The notes below the pieces were generated by a model, which worked only from the letters and a program-made list of their open reading frames with translations, ran no database searches and was not told the origin of the DNA. Shown one piece after another: positions 45,245 to 57,292 of a DNA stretch of 64,000 nucleotides (positions within the stretch are counted from its first letter, which is position 1; every line of letters starts with the position of its first letter). The position numbers were made by a program, and so were the translations under genes. The DNA is taken from the NCBI GenBank assembly GCA_002900995.3, contig CM035304.1, positions 1,409,498 to 1,473,497 of the forward strand, written 5' to 3'. The DNA comes from Ganoderma boninense. Taxonomy: Eukaryota; Basidiomycota; Agaricomycetes; Polyporales; Polyporaceae.

Positions 45245-48200
45245 TCAGGCGATCCCAGACATTGTATATATCAGTCCTAGCAATCTTTGACGGAACTCGG
45301 TGATGCTCTCGGGCGCAAGCGAGACAGATGTATAGCCCCGTAGTATCGCTGCGGTGCAAGCCAGCACCCATACACCGCAGTCCCAGCTATTTTGCTGCAG
45401 CGGTCGCGCCTATGTGCAATGTCAGATGCACGTCGAGCGTTCCAGGTCAAGGGGCTGTGGATGGGAAGCTCACCACAAGTGGGTATGCTCTCCATTTACC
45501 ATCTAGAGATGGCGGCGTCTCTCCATGAGCGGTCGCCAGGCGATGTAAGCGATATAAGAACGTAAATGTGTCCTAGCCGGAAAAATAGGTCAATAGTGAG
45601 ATATTCCGACATGCTCTAGTACTTGCCTTTACATCCCTCTCGAACGTTCTCTTGCAGCCGAAGCTGTCGAAGTATGCGATGTGCTGCTTCTGCCAGTAAA
45701 CGATGGCGAGGGTCCAATGCTGGGTCTCGGGACGGTGGATAGGGATGAGCCAAATATTCGTTCCGCCGAATCGGGCATGGGTTCGCACCATGCGCCATAC
45801 ATTCCCATCGTCGCTTTTCCGATGGCATGTCATGGCGAAGGGCGAAAAAATAATGGGAGTACCGGTGGCGGCGGTGGTACCAAGGTGGCGAAGGAGAATC
45901 TGCGACCCGTATTCGACACATGTGTCATTCAGCCAGCCGCTGCGCTGATGAAGCCGGACGAGAGAGTGACTGTCGAACTCCATCTGTGAATGGTCGGATG
46001 TCGCAGATACCATACATACAGAGGGGGGGACCTGTGGGATCTGAGGAGGAGGCGGTGGTAGACACAGCGACGTGTCGATATGGTCGGGGTACTATGGATA
46101 CGTGAGAAGACGAGAACGAACCTGGCGAAAGTCCGCTCACCGGGTTGTAGTCAGCCAATAACAGCTCCTTCTGAACCACAGGCATGATGGTTGTGTTCGG
46201 TCCTGCCAATGCCTGCTCTGCCTCACTGTCCCCGGGCTCAGCGACGTCCTGGCCGTAGATGAACTCGAGGGCGTCCTGGACAAGGCAGGCTTCCTCGTCA
46301 AGGTGCTCCGCGCTGGCGAAATCGGATGGGTCATCTTCATGCCAGTCTTGGAAATTAACCTGAATCCAGTGTAGCGGCAGGGGCTCAACGTCGCCGGAGA
46401 GCTTCCGCGCAAGATCAGTAGCCTGGGACACCCGCGCTTTAAGCCGGAGATCCGAGACGAACGTCGAGCGCCATTGAAACTGCAGGAAGTTGAGCTTCTC
46501 TTTCTCTTGTTGGAGGAGAAAGAGGATCTCAGCATCTGGAGCGTAATCATTAAGTGCCGAGCGGTGGATTACACCACGGGAATGTCCACGTACTTTTCGG
46601 GTTCCTTATCGCCAGCTCGACAGCGGCGAGTTCAAGCCCGTACCACCGGCACATGTTATCAGCTTCTCTTCCCAGTCTGCGCCGCTCTTCCGAGCACCTG
46701 TCCTTCATCAACAGCGCCCGGATACCCTGACGCACCTCAACTTCCTTCAGCCATCGCGGGATAGTCGGTGCAACCCTTGTCACCCAGACGTCGGCGAGAA
46801 GGCTCGAGTCTTCTCGTAACTCGTTGAGGGTGGTGGGCAAGCGTGCGGGTAGGGGAAATTCCCATGTCGACTGATACTGCTCAGCCAACGCGTCACAGTA
46901 CCCGTTGAACTTGCGGATCGCAGTCATCAGTGCCGGTGTGCGCTTGGAGATCGCCTTTCGGGTCTGCTGATGAAGCTTGGTCCCTGAGCACATGCCTGCA
47001 TCAGTAACGCTCGACATGGAATGAAATTACCAACCAAGGGGCTGGTCGCGACCTCCGGCAGCTCGGTCGAGCTTGTCCCACTCAAAGAAGGAGCCAGTCG
47101 CCCGTTTTCGGATGTTTATCTTCAGATCTCGTGCGAGCAAGAGGGTGCGAATGAACTCCAGGGGGAGCCCTTGGATCTCGGGGAAAGCGTCCACGACATT
47201 TAAGGACGCGTACAAATCCTCGACCTTGTCGATGGTGTCGTTGTGGCCTTGACGCAACTCGTGGAGGAAATCGTGCGCTTCGGGATTGCTGGCATCCTTG
47301 GCAATGACCTTTTCCAGTCGCTGGATGAACCCGTTGATTTGATTGAGTTCTGTCTGCAAAGTCAACACCGCGTCAAGCTCTCGTTTGAGCCGAGCAGGAG
47401 CATCTAGATCAGAATAGGCCTCAGAACCATATGTAAACGAAGCGCTCGAGCACGTACGGTTCCTGATAGATAACTGCGCCTTTCTTTGGTCCATCCACTG
47501 ATCTCGAAGGACGAGAATCGGAATGTCGCTTTTGGCGAGATCTTGGTCCGCCGCGAGGTCGCGTGCCTGCACGCCGTTCTTCAGCCGTCCTCGGATCCAG
47601 ACACCGAGATTCTCGCGAGCGGCGGCGTTGATGACGTCTGTGTGTCTGTCCAGCATCCAGATCCGACGTGAACGCTGTCACGGTCGCTACGTGAGGAGCG
47701 CTGGGACGGGGGAAAGTCGAGAACATACCGCGGATGTACGGGTCACACCGATCAGCTTCCGCATCTTGGACCATATTCTCTCCGTACCTTCTCCCTCTGT
47801 GAGGCCGAGCCCTTCGCGCAACCGCGGATTATACACCAACTGGCATGCCCATTGATGTCCATATGCGTGCATCGCCGATGTCGCAAAGAGCAGCCGCTTG
47901 ATGATGCCGTCTGGTAGGATATCATACTGCAAATTGTAAATATAAGGTTGCAGAAACGGGAGAATTCGAAGACCCGCTCTCCTACTTACCTGATGGAGGC
48001 TCCGGTCCATTACGCAGCCAATGTCATAAAACACAGTTACAGTTGCCTCCGATGGAAGACCGGAGAAAAGGCGCTCGATCAGGGCAATGCCGAATTTCTG
48101 CTGCTCGCCAGGGGTGTCGACGTTCGCCAGGAATAGAACAATATCATGTCGACAAACAAGGGCCATCAGCCCGGTGTCGTCAAATTTCGTCCCATGCGTC

Positions 48201-50103
48201 TTCTCCTTCTTCTCATCCGCAGCCTCGTAGGATTTCTCGCACTCGTCAATGGCGGCATCTGGGACCACGCAAACGTGCGTCCGTGGCGGCTTCTTACGGG
48301 CGGCCGTGATGCGAGCATCCATCTTGTCAACATCCTCTTTCGATATGAAATATTTTGGTTCATAGAACCACGGACTTTCACCCGCGGCGACGTTGTGCCG
48401 TTGGCTGAATGTTGCATCAATTGCGACGTGGATGTCCCCGCCATCTCTGTGAAACATGATTAGGAGGTAAATAGGTGGCCCATGCGACCTAGAGAATCGT
48501 ACTTCTCAAAGTTGCGCCCAAAGCGAGCCCCTCCAAAGCACGCGGGGCATAGCTTTTGCAGAAAACGATCGCAGGACTCCGAAGGAATAGACTCATCGCG
48601 ATGCCCCGAAGCGTCTTGATAATTCGAACGGTCGCGAGAATGTTCGCGGGGATGGTCGCGTGAGTGGTATCGCGATCGTTTCCGCTGATGGTCGCTCGGT
48701 CGGCCGCTCGAACGGTCGTGCGAATGGGTCCTCGAACGGCCGCGCGAATGGGTCCTCGAACGGTCGTGCGAATGGGTCCTCGAACGGTCGTGCGAATGGC
48801 TCCTCGAACGGCCGCGCGAAAGGGTCTTCGAACGGTCGCGCGAATGGCTTCTTGAACGATCGCGCCAACGGCCCCCCGAACGGTCATGTGAACGGTTTCC
48901 CAAATGTCCGCCTAGATGTTCGCGCACATGTTCGGGAGAATTAGGAGACTGGGTGGTTTCTGTGGAACCTGTTAGTCTGCTCCAGCCATCCCTGGCTACA
49001 ATGGGCGACATACCGAGAGTAGTGTTCCGAGGGATACTTGGCTGACTTGCTTTCAGCTCATCCTGGACCAGCGCGATGCATGCGTCGACTGCTTTCTCGA
49101 GCAAGATCTCTGGATTTCGACGGAGGGAATCGTACCATTGGATAGCTTGCCCTAAGCCTCGTCGAAATGGATCGCGCACAGGTTCATTCTGGACGGGTCA
49201 TTTAACTTCGCTGGGAGATCGAAGATCTGCGGGCAACGGACCTTCTCGTTTAGGATATGAAATCCCCGCCTGCCATACATCGCCTTCAATGCGCCTGCAA
49301 GCGCCGTCACGGCGTCTGCTGAGCGATCGAAGAGGGCGGAGTAGAAGTCCAATAGGTCTATTGAAACTGCAACACGGGGTTGAACTGGAGATGTCGGGAA
49401 GAGGCCATTGCGCACCAGAATTTGCGGAATGGTAGCACAGTGACAGCTTTCTAACGTCAATGTAACGATGTCTGCAAAAACGGGTTTGACCTTGAACCGG
49501 TTCAAAATGAGATGACGTACAGTCGAAATGAAGGCACTGTATATCGGACTCCTTCAACGCACAAAATCCAGTTTGACACATCCTCGCTTCAACGCCTGGA
49601 GGGCGTCCAAGTCGACCTTGAGTTTGTTGCATGTAGCGAAGGTAGTCATGCACCAGCGTCGGAATCAAGGCAAGCCAGTTACTGTACAGACGATAGGCTG
49701 CGGCGTCCGGGAGTACTCGACGGGGATATGACTCATATAAGTGCGAGTTACCAGTGTCTGGGCTCGCGTGGTGGTGGCCTTGGTTATCGCTGTACAAGTC
49801 TTCTGTGGGATGTGGGGCATTTTCAGGTTCAGACTGGGAGTCGTTGCTAGCATCCGTGAAGGGTTGAGGGGGGTCGCTATCTGCGCTGAGGGGTTCGTGA
49901 CGTTTCCGAATCTGATTCATCTGGGCAAGCAACTGTTGCATTTCCAGTGCCTGCCCCGGCCGAACAACGATCTCGGAATCTTTGCGCCAGGGTCGAGGTC
50001 TTTTGGGGCTTTCGAAGTGGTGGCCCACTGGCTGGTGTGAACGCTTCGGAGGTCGCCTCGGAGGCGTGGTAGGAGGTGGTAAGACTGTTGGGTCGGACTG
50101 CAT
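45245..50103 (-). CDS. KDZ transposase (CxC1 type) fused to a C-terminal Ulp1 protease
   Basis: Multi-exon gene from ATG 50103 to TGA 45245. N-terminus: basic PPRRPPKRSHQPVGHH, then the CxC1 region (GFCALKESDIQCLHFDC, ESCHCATIPQILVRNGLFPT), DLLDFYSALFDRSADAVTAL and FRRGLGQAIQWYDSLRR. An RS-rich repeat insert follows, then LCPACFGGARFG. Core: GDIHVAIDATFSQRH (first Asp, about 48418), VTVFYDIGCVMDRSLHQ (second Asp, about 48020), AMHAYGHQWACQLVYN and LGLTEGEGTERIWSKMRK (Glu, about 47.79 kb). C-terminal part of the transposase: LHQQTRKAISKRTPALMTAI, RCSEERRRLGREADNMCRWY. Then an Ulp1/C48 peptidase: HQRSGWLNDTCVEY, PETQHWTLAIVYW (His), AYFDSFG (Asp), and QQNSWDCGVWVLAC (Gln, Cys; Cys codon 45377-45379). 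No internal stop was found and all introns inspected close in phase. Ulp1-type proteases cleave SUMO or related modifiers. Confidence 0.8.
48615..48925. repeat. 24-bp coding minisatellite (RS-rich) inside the KDZ transposase
   Basis: About ten to twelve units of 24 bp; a plus-strand unit includes CGAACGGTCGTGCGAATGG. In the transposase frame (minus) it encodes HSHDRSRT and variants, an RS-dipeptide-rich domain of about 90 residues. Two other frames of the minus strand and one of the plus strand are also open through it. Flanking protein is conserved KDZ sequence, so the array is an insertion that expanded in frame. Confidence 0.9.
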
Positions 50104-51128
50104 GCTAAGTTGGACGGAGGGTGGCAATGGGGAAGCTTGAACCCAAACTTCAAGTCGTTGAGGAAGGCAACGAGCGCCGGAGCCGAAACCAAGCGCCAAC
50201 GAATCATGTGACCAACCAAGCCCTGCTGCAAGCGAACAAGTCTGTGAATTGTTCAGTAACCGCTTCCGCGAGCAGTTCAGCAAACAACCCCTCGAGCATT
50301 CGCAAATTCGGGACTATATTGGGCCAAGCTATTTATAGAGTACAGGCGAGAAGTTCGCGCGATCGTCCTCCTTCAGAGTACTTTCCCATGTGCAACGAAA
50401 CAGTCTAAAGGAGGGGTCAGGGGACCTGCCTTAGGTGGAGTGTGGCTAGTGCCACTGCCAGCAAACTTCGCAGCAAAGGCCAGGCCGAGGAGTGTCTCGG
50501 GTCCCGGCGTGACAAAGGCGTGAATTCACACTGTGACGCGTGACACTCGAGCTTGCACCGTCATCACCACAAGCCGAAAGGGGGCGCCAACAACCCGGAG
50601 CAGTCGCACCCTGAATTGTTCAAGTCTGTGTTGCTGGAGGTATGTGCCATGCCGGGCAGAGATGATTACTCCCAAGGGCTCATTTACGAAAGTCGAAGCC
50701 GTGTTCGAACGTTCAACCGACTCCGTTGAAAGAGGTGCCTGTCTCTACAGCCATACTTTCACTTTGCTGTGTGCTCATCATCACAAACAGATATCTGTCA
50801 CGCGTTGGTGTCGACCAGCTCAACCATGTTCAGGCCACCACGGCCGTACCCCACTCGCTTCTTACACAGCTTATGCAAACGTCCGCCTCCTTCTGGTTTA
50901 GAGGCGGGGCGTTGCTTTGGGGCCCATCGCGCCCATAGCACTATACCAGAACAACATTCGGCGGCATCCTCGGCACCGTCGACATCGTCATCACCCTTCC
51001 CGTCAACGTTTCACAGTCTCTATCGACTTCTTCTCCGGTCAACTGCCGCGTCGGTACTTTCTCAGCCCCATGCGACAGCGACCCTGAGGAGCCTTTGGCG
51101 ACCAGCATTCGTACAGGCCGCGTCTATC
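50104..51128. other. 1-kb spacer at the right border of the island
   Basis: Should contain the promoter and 5' terminal sequence of the KDZ-Ulp1 element and the 5' flank of the next gene. I could not identify a TIR by eye. Open frames here are short and lack codon bias. Confidence 0.4.
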
Positions 51129-51775
51129 ATGGCCAGGTTCAAGGACACCCGTCTGCGTCCTTCCCGGAATCGACGCATCTCCATGAACGAGTGGTTATGC
51201 GAATGGGATAGACGAAGTAAGTGTCATTCCCCTTTGGGACCTGCACCACGCGAAATGCTAAACCGGCCGTCTCGTCTCCGCCGTTTGATACATTCACCAC
51301 CCGCCCTGCATGACTGTAACGGGGTCATGTCTCGATGCCTTACGGGATATATTTCCAACACGTCAACTCGCGCTGTCACGCGCGTTCTCACACGGCACCC
51401 ACCCTTTCGCGGATTCCGTCCGCGTCCGCGTCTACAGTGGACAACACATTGATGCTGCTGTACAGCTCCGCGGTAGCGCGCGGCGTCCCGCACCAAGTGA
51501 CCCGGAACCTCTTCCAGCTCATCCGCGCGAACAAGGCCAATCTGAACCCCTCGCCGTACCGCCACGAGCAAGGGGTTTGGGACGGCACCCTCCCGCCCGA
51601 CCATCCGTCGTACAAGCCGGGGCACGTCAAGCCCAACAAGACGAAGTCGCGGAAGCAGAGGGAGAAGGAAGGCCTCTCGGACAAGTCCTCGCAGATGCTC
51701 AACGAGCTGATCCGGATGGCCGAGGGCTTCGGCAATGTATCGTTGGGCAGGGTGCCGCGCTCCGGGCGCCGCTGA
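51129..51775 (+). CDS. Small basic protein of unknown function, 141 aa
   Basis: Exon 1 (51129-51216) reads MARFKDTRLRPSRNRRISMN and EWLCEWDRR. Exon 2 (51438-51775) reads DNTLMLLYSSAVARGVPHQV, LFQLIRANKANLNPSPYRHE, KPGHVKPNKTKSRKQREKEG and SSQMLNELIRMAEGFGNVSL. The GTAAGT...CTACAG intron (221 bp) closes in phase 1 (A+TG, Met). Exon 2 has the high third-position GC of expressed genes here. The Lys/Arg-rich stretch suggests a nuclear or nucleic-acid-binding role, but that is a guess. No family is recognised. Confidence 0.6.
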
Positions 51776-53587
51776 ATGGTGCGTCCTTGTGCCCCATGTC
51801 CTTCGGCGTGTCGGGGCTCCTGCATACATTTTGCTCAACACACACGACACGTGTCAGATCCCACGTTGTTACCCGTCACATCGTTGTTGAGACTGTACTG
51901 TGGCCGTCAGCTACCTCCGACCCACCGCCCGCCGTCTTACGATTACAGTATTCCATGGATTTAGTTGTATCAGGAGCGCTGACCACCGGCAGTAGGCTGG
52001 GGTCGCAAGCATTGTCCCTGTTGGTGGGCATAGATTGATATTTCTCGGTGATCGCTCTCAGCAACGGGCCACACATCGACATCAACTTTTGGTGTGTATC
52101 TGGCCCTGCATTCTACTTACTGTCCATGACAGCCGGCCGGAGACGCTGACGCCGAGGGCGATGGACGACGGGATGGCTGTGAATGTGTCTCCGTGTCGGC
52201 CGGATTGAGTCGCGTCAGGCCACCATGTTATCGGATATGTTATTGCATGAGTATGTGTCGCTAGGCGAGGTGCCGGAGCGCTTTAAAGGAGTTACAAGGA
52301 GTCTTGCTTTGTCAGGCTGACAGCCAGATGCAACATACTCGGCGGGCTCGACCCTGTTGGGCTTTTGAGAAATCTGTGCAAGCCAAATCCAATGCTCCCT
52401 TGAAGCTCTCTTCGAACGCTAGGATGCTGGGCAAGTATCAGTGGTGTCTCCGGGGCCTTAAACTTAGGGCGTGGCCGTCGCGCGTGTCCGGCGGACCTGT
52501 GGTCTGAATGCCGATCTGGTGCCTCGTCTTCTGGGTCCTTCGGGGCCTGTAGGCGGTTTATGTACGCCGGGGGTTGCCCATGTGGTTTAACGCACTTGTC
52601 CGCCAGGCCCAACGTCTGTCACTGTAAGTTCTATAGAACGATTCCTCCAGCATTACATATGTTCGTCCAGGCCCTCGTTTGGCACAAGCTGTCTGTCTAA
52701 ATATTACGGCTCAAGCCAAAGAAATAAGGCGGTGCCTGAGGGGGGCTGGTGATGAGATCCATCAGGGTCTGAGCCGACTGATCGACGCCCGTGTGGGATT
52801 GGCCCACAGACGCTCACCTTCCTACTTCCGACTGCTTGCCACTCCACCTCGCTAGCGTCCGCGCCCCATCCTGACTCGAACGTCGTGTATCATGGCCATA
52901 AGGAACAGGGATAAATATATGTGAGTAAGGCATAGATTTGCTTATCCACGCTTATTGGGAGCCCTCCAGGCCCAGTGGTTGATCTCAGGCCGTGCCTCTC
53001 TGCAAACTGTGATTGGACAGCCCGCCTGGCATCCATCTTGGGTGATGAACGTCAGGGTGCGGGCGGGAGAAGCCATATTCTTACCGTCGCTTGTTTGAAA
53101 TCGCGTGGATACTTGTTACCCTCCGGTCGACGCCCTTGCAGATCTGCGTGTCATGCGCCGGCAGCCCCACCGGAGCCCGACCCAATCCGCTCCCCGTTAC
53201 GAAACGTGATTGATGCCTTTGCAGATCACTGCATGCAAGGCTGTTCACACAACCCCGAGCCGCTGGGGCTCTGCACCCATTGGGCCATATAACCTTCTGT
53301 GACGGTGGCCAGATGATCCCAGCCGGGCCAATTCACTGCACGAGATGAGCCGTTCCTCCATCGCTACCGCGTCAATCAATGGCACCCGTGGACCCCATCA
53401 TGGTGCATACATTGGTCGACCCGGAGTGGGCGGCCTCTCCCCGATGACATACATATCTTCTCGCCTTCATATGGTCCCCATCCAGCCTTCGTTTCGGCTT
53501 CCCTTTCGTTCATCCCTTTCCCTTTCTGCTTCTCCTCCTTCCGCGCCCCCGGCGCAGCTGGTCTCTCGGCGACGAGGTTTAGGTCCC
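51776..53587. other. 1.8-kb region without a supportable gene
   Basis: No open frame shows codon bias or a motif. A 106-codon frame on the minus strand (52292-52612) is the longest plausible one but looks non-coding. The last 150 bp are pyrimidine-rich and look like the promoter and leader of the gene at 53.6 kb. Confidence 0.4.
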
Positions 53588-54688
53588 ATGGATTCGCAAA
53601 ACATGGCCGCTGCGCGACCAACGCACGTTGTGCCCCCCACTGGCGGAGCAGAGAATGCCTGGAGCAGCACCAAGCAGCCGACGTCGGAGACGCCTAGCCT
53701 CGGGAGTCCCGCGGCGAATGCTGCTTCAACATCGTCGGGAAAGGGCAAGGTGCGTACTCCTCCTCATCGTGCATCCCATGCCTCCTGAACATCGATTTTC
53801 ACCCTCTCGCAGGCGGATGCCGATGCCCAGCCTTCCGGCTCTGGCAATGTCAAGAAGTTGCGACGCCGAGTTGCTCTGTTGAGCGGTGTCCACCTAAACC
53901 TCCCGAGTTCCCCGGTTCCCAGCCCTCCTCCGCCGAAAACTTCTCGCGAGACCTCGTGGACGTTTACGGCAGAGTGGGATTCGACGGGCGACGGATTCGT
54001 CTTCAGCGACCTCGAGAACTCGAGTTCCCCAGGACTATCGTCCGCGAGTACGCGGTTCTTCGCGAGCCCCGTGCCGCGCGACGTGGGCGAAGACGAGGTC
54101 GACTTCGACACGGGCTCCCCCCTCCGATCCGCCATGGCCATGTCCACGTCCCTTGCAGCCCAACTTCAAGCGATGGCATCGATGCCGGGCCCTCCCGTCA
54201 CCACCCTCATTTGTTCGCCCGTTTCCCCAGCTGTGACCGACATTTTTGACTTGTACACGACGATACCGAGTTCGCAATCCTTCACCCTTTCCGACGATGA
54301 GAGCGACGACTCGTCGTCCGCTCCCTCATCCCCGATCGACACCCCGCCCCTCACAGACTCGTCCGCGCCGCCCTCGCCGCCGACACATACGCATACGGCG
54401 CCAGAGGTGCAGGCGCCGACGATCTCGGTGACCTTCTTCGACGAAGGCGCGATGCGGGACGAGTTCGCTGCGCCCACGACCCTCACGACCATGTCTTATG
54501 ATGATGCCTCCTCGCCCATGCCACCAGTCGTCGCGACGATGACCTCGTTTGAGCCGACACCCTGGAAGTCCGTCCTTCCAGAGAAGTCGCGTTACGTCCT
54601 GGTGCCGCTCCCTGCCGGCGTCGTCTTCAAGCGGCCAAGACCATTACCCAGACCATTGCCGCCCGTCCCTGGTCCGTCTTGTGGTTGA
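53588..54688 (+). CDS. Ser/Pro/Thr-rich protein of unknown function, 345 aa
   Basis: Two exons, 53588-53749 and 53813-54688, phase 0, with a 63-bp intron (GTGCGT...CTCGCAG). The protein starts MDSQNMAAARPTHVVPPTGG. A short basic patch (NVKKLRRRVALLSGVHLNLP) stands at the start of exon 2, followed by ETSWTFTAEWDSTGDGFVFS, acidic Ser-rich runs (SDDESDDSSSAPSSPIDTPP) and a C-terminal KSRYVLVPLPAGVVFKRPRP. It appears mostly disordered and has no domain I can name. The start was chosen at the ATG that directly precedes strong codon bias; the frame is open further upstream through pyrimidine-rich leader sequence. Confidence 0.7.
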
Positions 54689-57292
54689 GCGGTCACACCT
54701 CGTCTCCACTCCTTTGACCTTCGATCGCGCCCCGCGCCGTTGCATCTTGCAAGATCCTCGGTGTCCTTGGGCAGTTGGCTTCCCTTCTATCATTGGAGCC
54801 TTTTTGCGGGCTGCCACCCACATCCTTTGCCTCGTCCCTTTTCGCATTGCTCTCTACATTGTTTCTTTTCATGCGGACGACGCTTCAGCGTCCTCACTTT
54901 TTTATCGTCAATTTAACATCTTCTCCATCAGCCAGCCGTACTTCTTTTCTCTTCCCATTTCGTTATATTCTTATTCGTACTGCTGGTCCAACTTTACGCC
55001 CCCAATTTACTTTATTATTAACGGGACTTCTGCCCCCGCCATGTGTAATCTACCTCATGCTCCCTCATTCCCCCACCCTGCCATCGTCATCGCCGCATTC
55101 TCCTCGAATCTTTCGAAACATGTGTACAGAAGCCCCCAGCATTGCCTAGCCATTATGCATACCCGCTGTCGAACGTGTCGCGGCCCGCGACGCGCACATG
55201 AAACGCTCGCGCGGGGCGGACTGGCACGAGGCCGCCGGCGCAGCCGCCTCGACCTCAGTCCGCCTGTGCAGCATACTCATGCCGCCGTTCCTGGATCCGG
55301 ACTCGCGCGCATCGAGCATCGCGACATGCCCCAGCCACGCACGCAGCCCGCACCCCTGCTCCTCCTGCGGCCATGGTGTGCCGGGACTCCGTGCTGCAAC
55401 TTGACTCAGGTGATGATCTCGGCGGTGCGCAACCGGCGCCAGCCACCTGGGACTATACCCCATACTTACATGATCTTAATTTCTCAACACCGCCGTAACG
55501 GTCGCATCTACGCAGCCTCGTACTTACTGTGCGTACTTGCCTTCCAATGGCATGTCGCGTCCGCCTTCGGCCCGCCTTCCCGGGTCCCTGACTCCCTCCC
55601 ATCACGGGCCTCCGAAATCGAAGTCGCTCGCCGCCGCCTGCCCAGCCCACCACATCATCCACGGTCGCCAGGGGCCTGGGCGTCCGACGCCGGGTGTCAT
55701 TTCTGCAGCTTCTTCGTGTTGAGGTGAAGAAGCGTCTCTGGATCAAAGACTCACCGGATGGCGCAGCCAGGGCGGAGATCGTGGCGCGCATCTGCCCGGC
55801 AACTACTAAGTAAGGCTCAAGCCTCATCCCTCAGGCCTCAAGCTTTCAAGAGCCAATGTGGTGCGGCGCACACGCGAGCACTGTATGGGGCTCGGGTCTC
55901 GGTTCGCGAAGAGCCCACGAACGTTTGGAGCCTGGAACGAGCGGCAACGCGCTGCACCCGCTCGAAAATTGAAGGCCGCGGAGGTTTCGTTCTTCCGGGA
56001 TTTACCACGCTGCTTGGATGTTTCGAGCAAGTCGGCTTCGTAGCAATGAATGTTCCCGAGACAGGCTCTTCCTCGCATGAATAATGCGGGCTCAACCAGC
56101 GGACTACCAGCGGTCGCGATGACAGCTAAGCCTTAGCCTTAGCCTTGAGTGAGCCTGGGGAAATACCTATAAGTACCTGCAGGAGTTATAAGTACGCGAC
56201 GTTTTTCCAGAAGGCTGTTACATTTCTCGGCGGGGGATCCCAGAAAGGTTACATCTGGGCGTATATCGATACGTAGGCGTGTAGACACATAGTCGTCGCC
56301 CAAGCGGGGCGCTTACACTATGATCCATGTATTTGCATAGCCGCTTCGCCGTCAATTCCGCTACTACGTAGCTGGGAAGGGAGTGCCTTAACCGCCGGAT
56401 ACCTAGCTACGTAGCTGAGCGTTCTCCACCTGTGGTACGCCAGCGGTGCGGCAATGGAGGCGCTTCCGTTATGTTACAATTGACGCCCTGATACACGACT
56501 ACAAGGTTGCAACATTGCAATACTCTCCATTACGTTTTACAACTTCGGCCATCACGCTGCTACGCTGCTACGTGAATACATACCTACTACGTATCAATAT
56601 ACGTCCAGTCGTAACCGTTCTCGGGGATCCACACGTGTACACAACGACATTGATGGCTCTCAGACCCGTCTCTCCTCGTGCCCTCAAAACGGGCAAATAT
56701 CGGCTTTTCGGACCGTCCCGCTCGGATCCCGCTCAGCAAGTTATGTGGCGTCGAACTAATTCTTATGGCGGGGTCGATTCGTCGATGCCTCGTGCACTGC
56801 GCGACAGCCTGTAACCAAGGCCAGGACCACTCTTCGAACAGCACTATCGCCAAACGAAACGGAATGAAAAAAAAATCCGTACTTGGCACCTGGGCTGTAC
56901 GGTGAAGCGACTGTGAAGCGTTCAGTTAAGTACGTCGGCCAGTGCCTGCTGAGCATTACGAAACGGATGGGAATGCGGTGTAACCCAATCGCCAAGGTCT
57001 AGTGAGGGCCGCGGTCCTAGGAAACGTCTAATACTGTATCATGCCAATCTCCAGAGTGCTGTACGGAACGAGAGTCCCAGAAAGACTGAACAAACCATAC
57101 CGAAAAGTGAGTACTCCGACATCAAGAATCCTCACCGCCCCCCTCCCCCTCGCGCCCCCTCGCCCTCGCCCTGCGCTGCAAACTTGCCCAAGTGCCCTGA
57201 ATACTACTAGTCATAACCCCGAAGCCAAGTCGGGACCCATCTATGTGCGCAATTACATCCGTCATGCTTCTCAGCACGCACCAACACGCAGA
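54689..57292. other. 2.6-kb region without a secure gene
   Basis: The first 500 bp are T/C-rich and probably 3' UTR. On the minus strand an ATG at 55791 opens a frame with a mitochondrial-presequence-like start (MRATISALAAPS, then QRRFFTSTRRS), but neither splicing nor codon use lets me define a product. 56.1-57.1 kb is AT-richer and holds repeated TACGTAG words near 56.36-56.6 kb. Nothing else is supportable. Confidence 0.4.

Noticed and set aside
28559..50103. TET/JBP dioxygenase gene, sometimes linked to KDZ elements in basidiomycetes
   Set aside because: I looked for an HxD...H type dioxygenase core in the island on both strands and found none.
54549..55727. 392-codon plus-strand ORF
   Set aside because: It overlaps the end of the 53.6-54.7 kb gene in another frame and then runs through T/C-rich sequence with no codon bias or domain.
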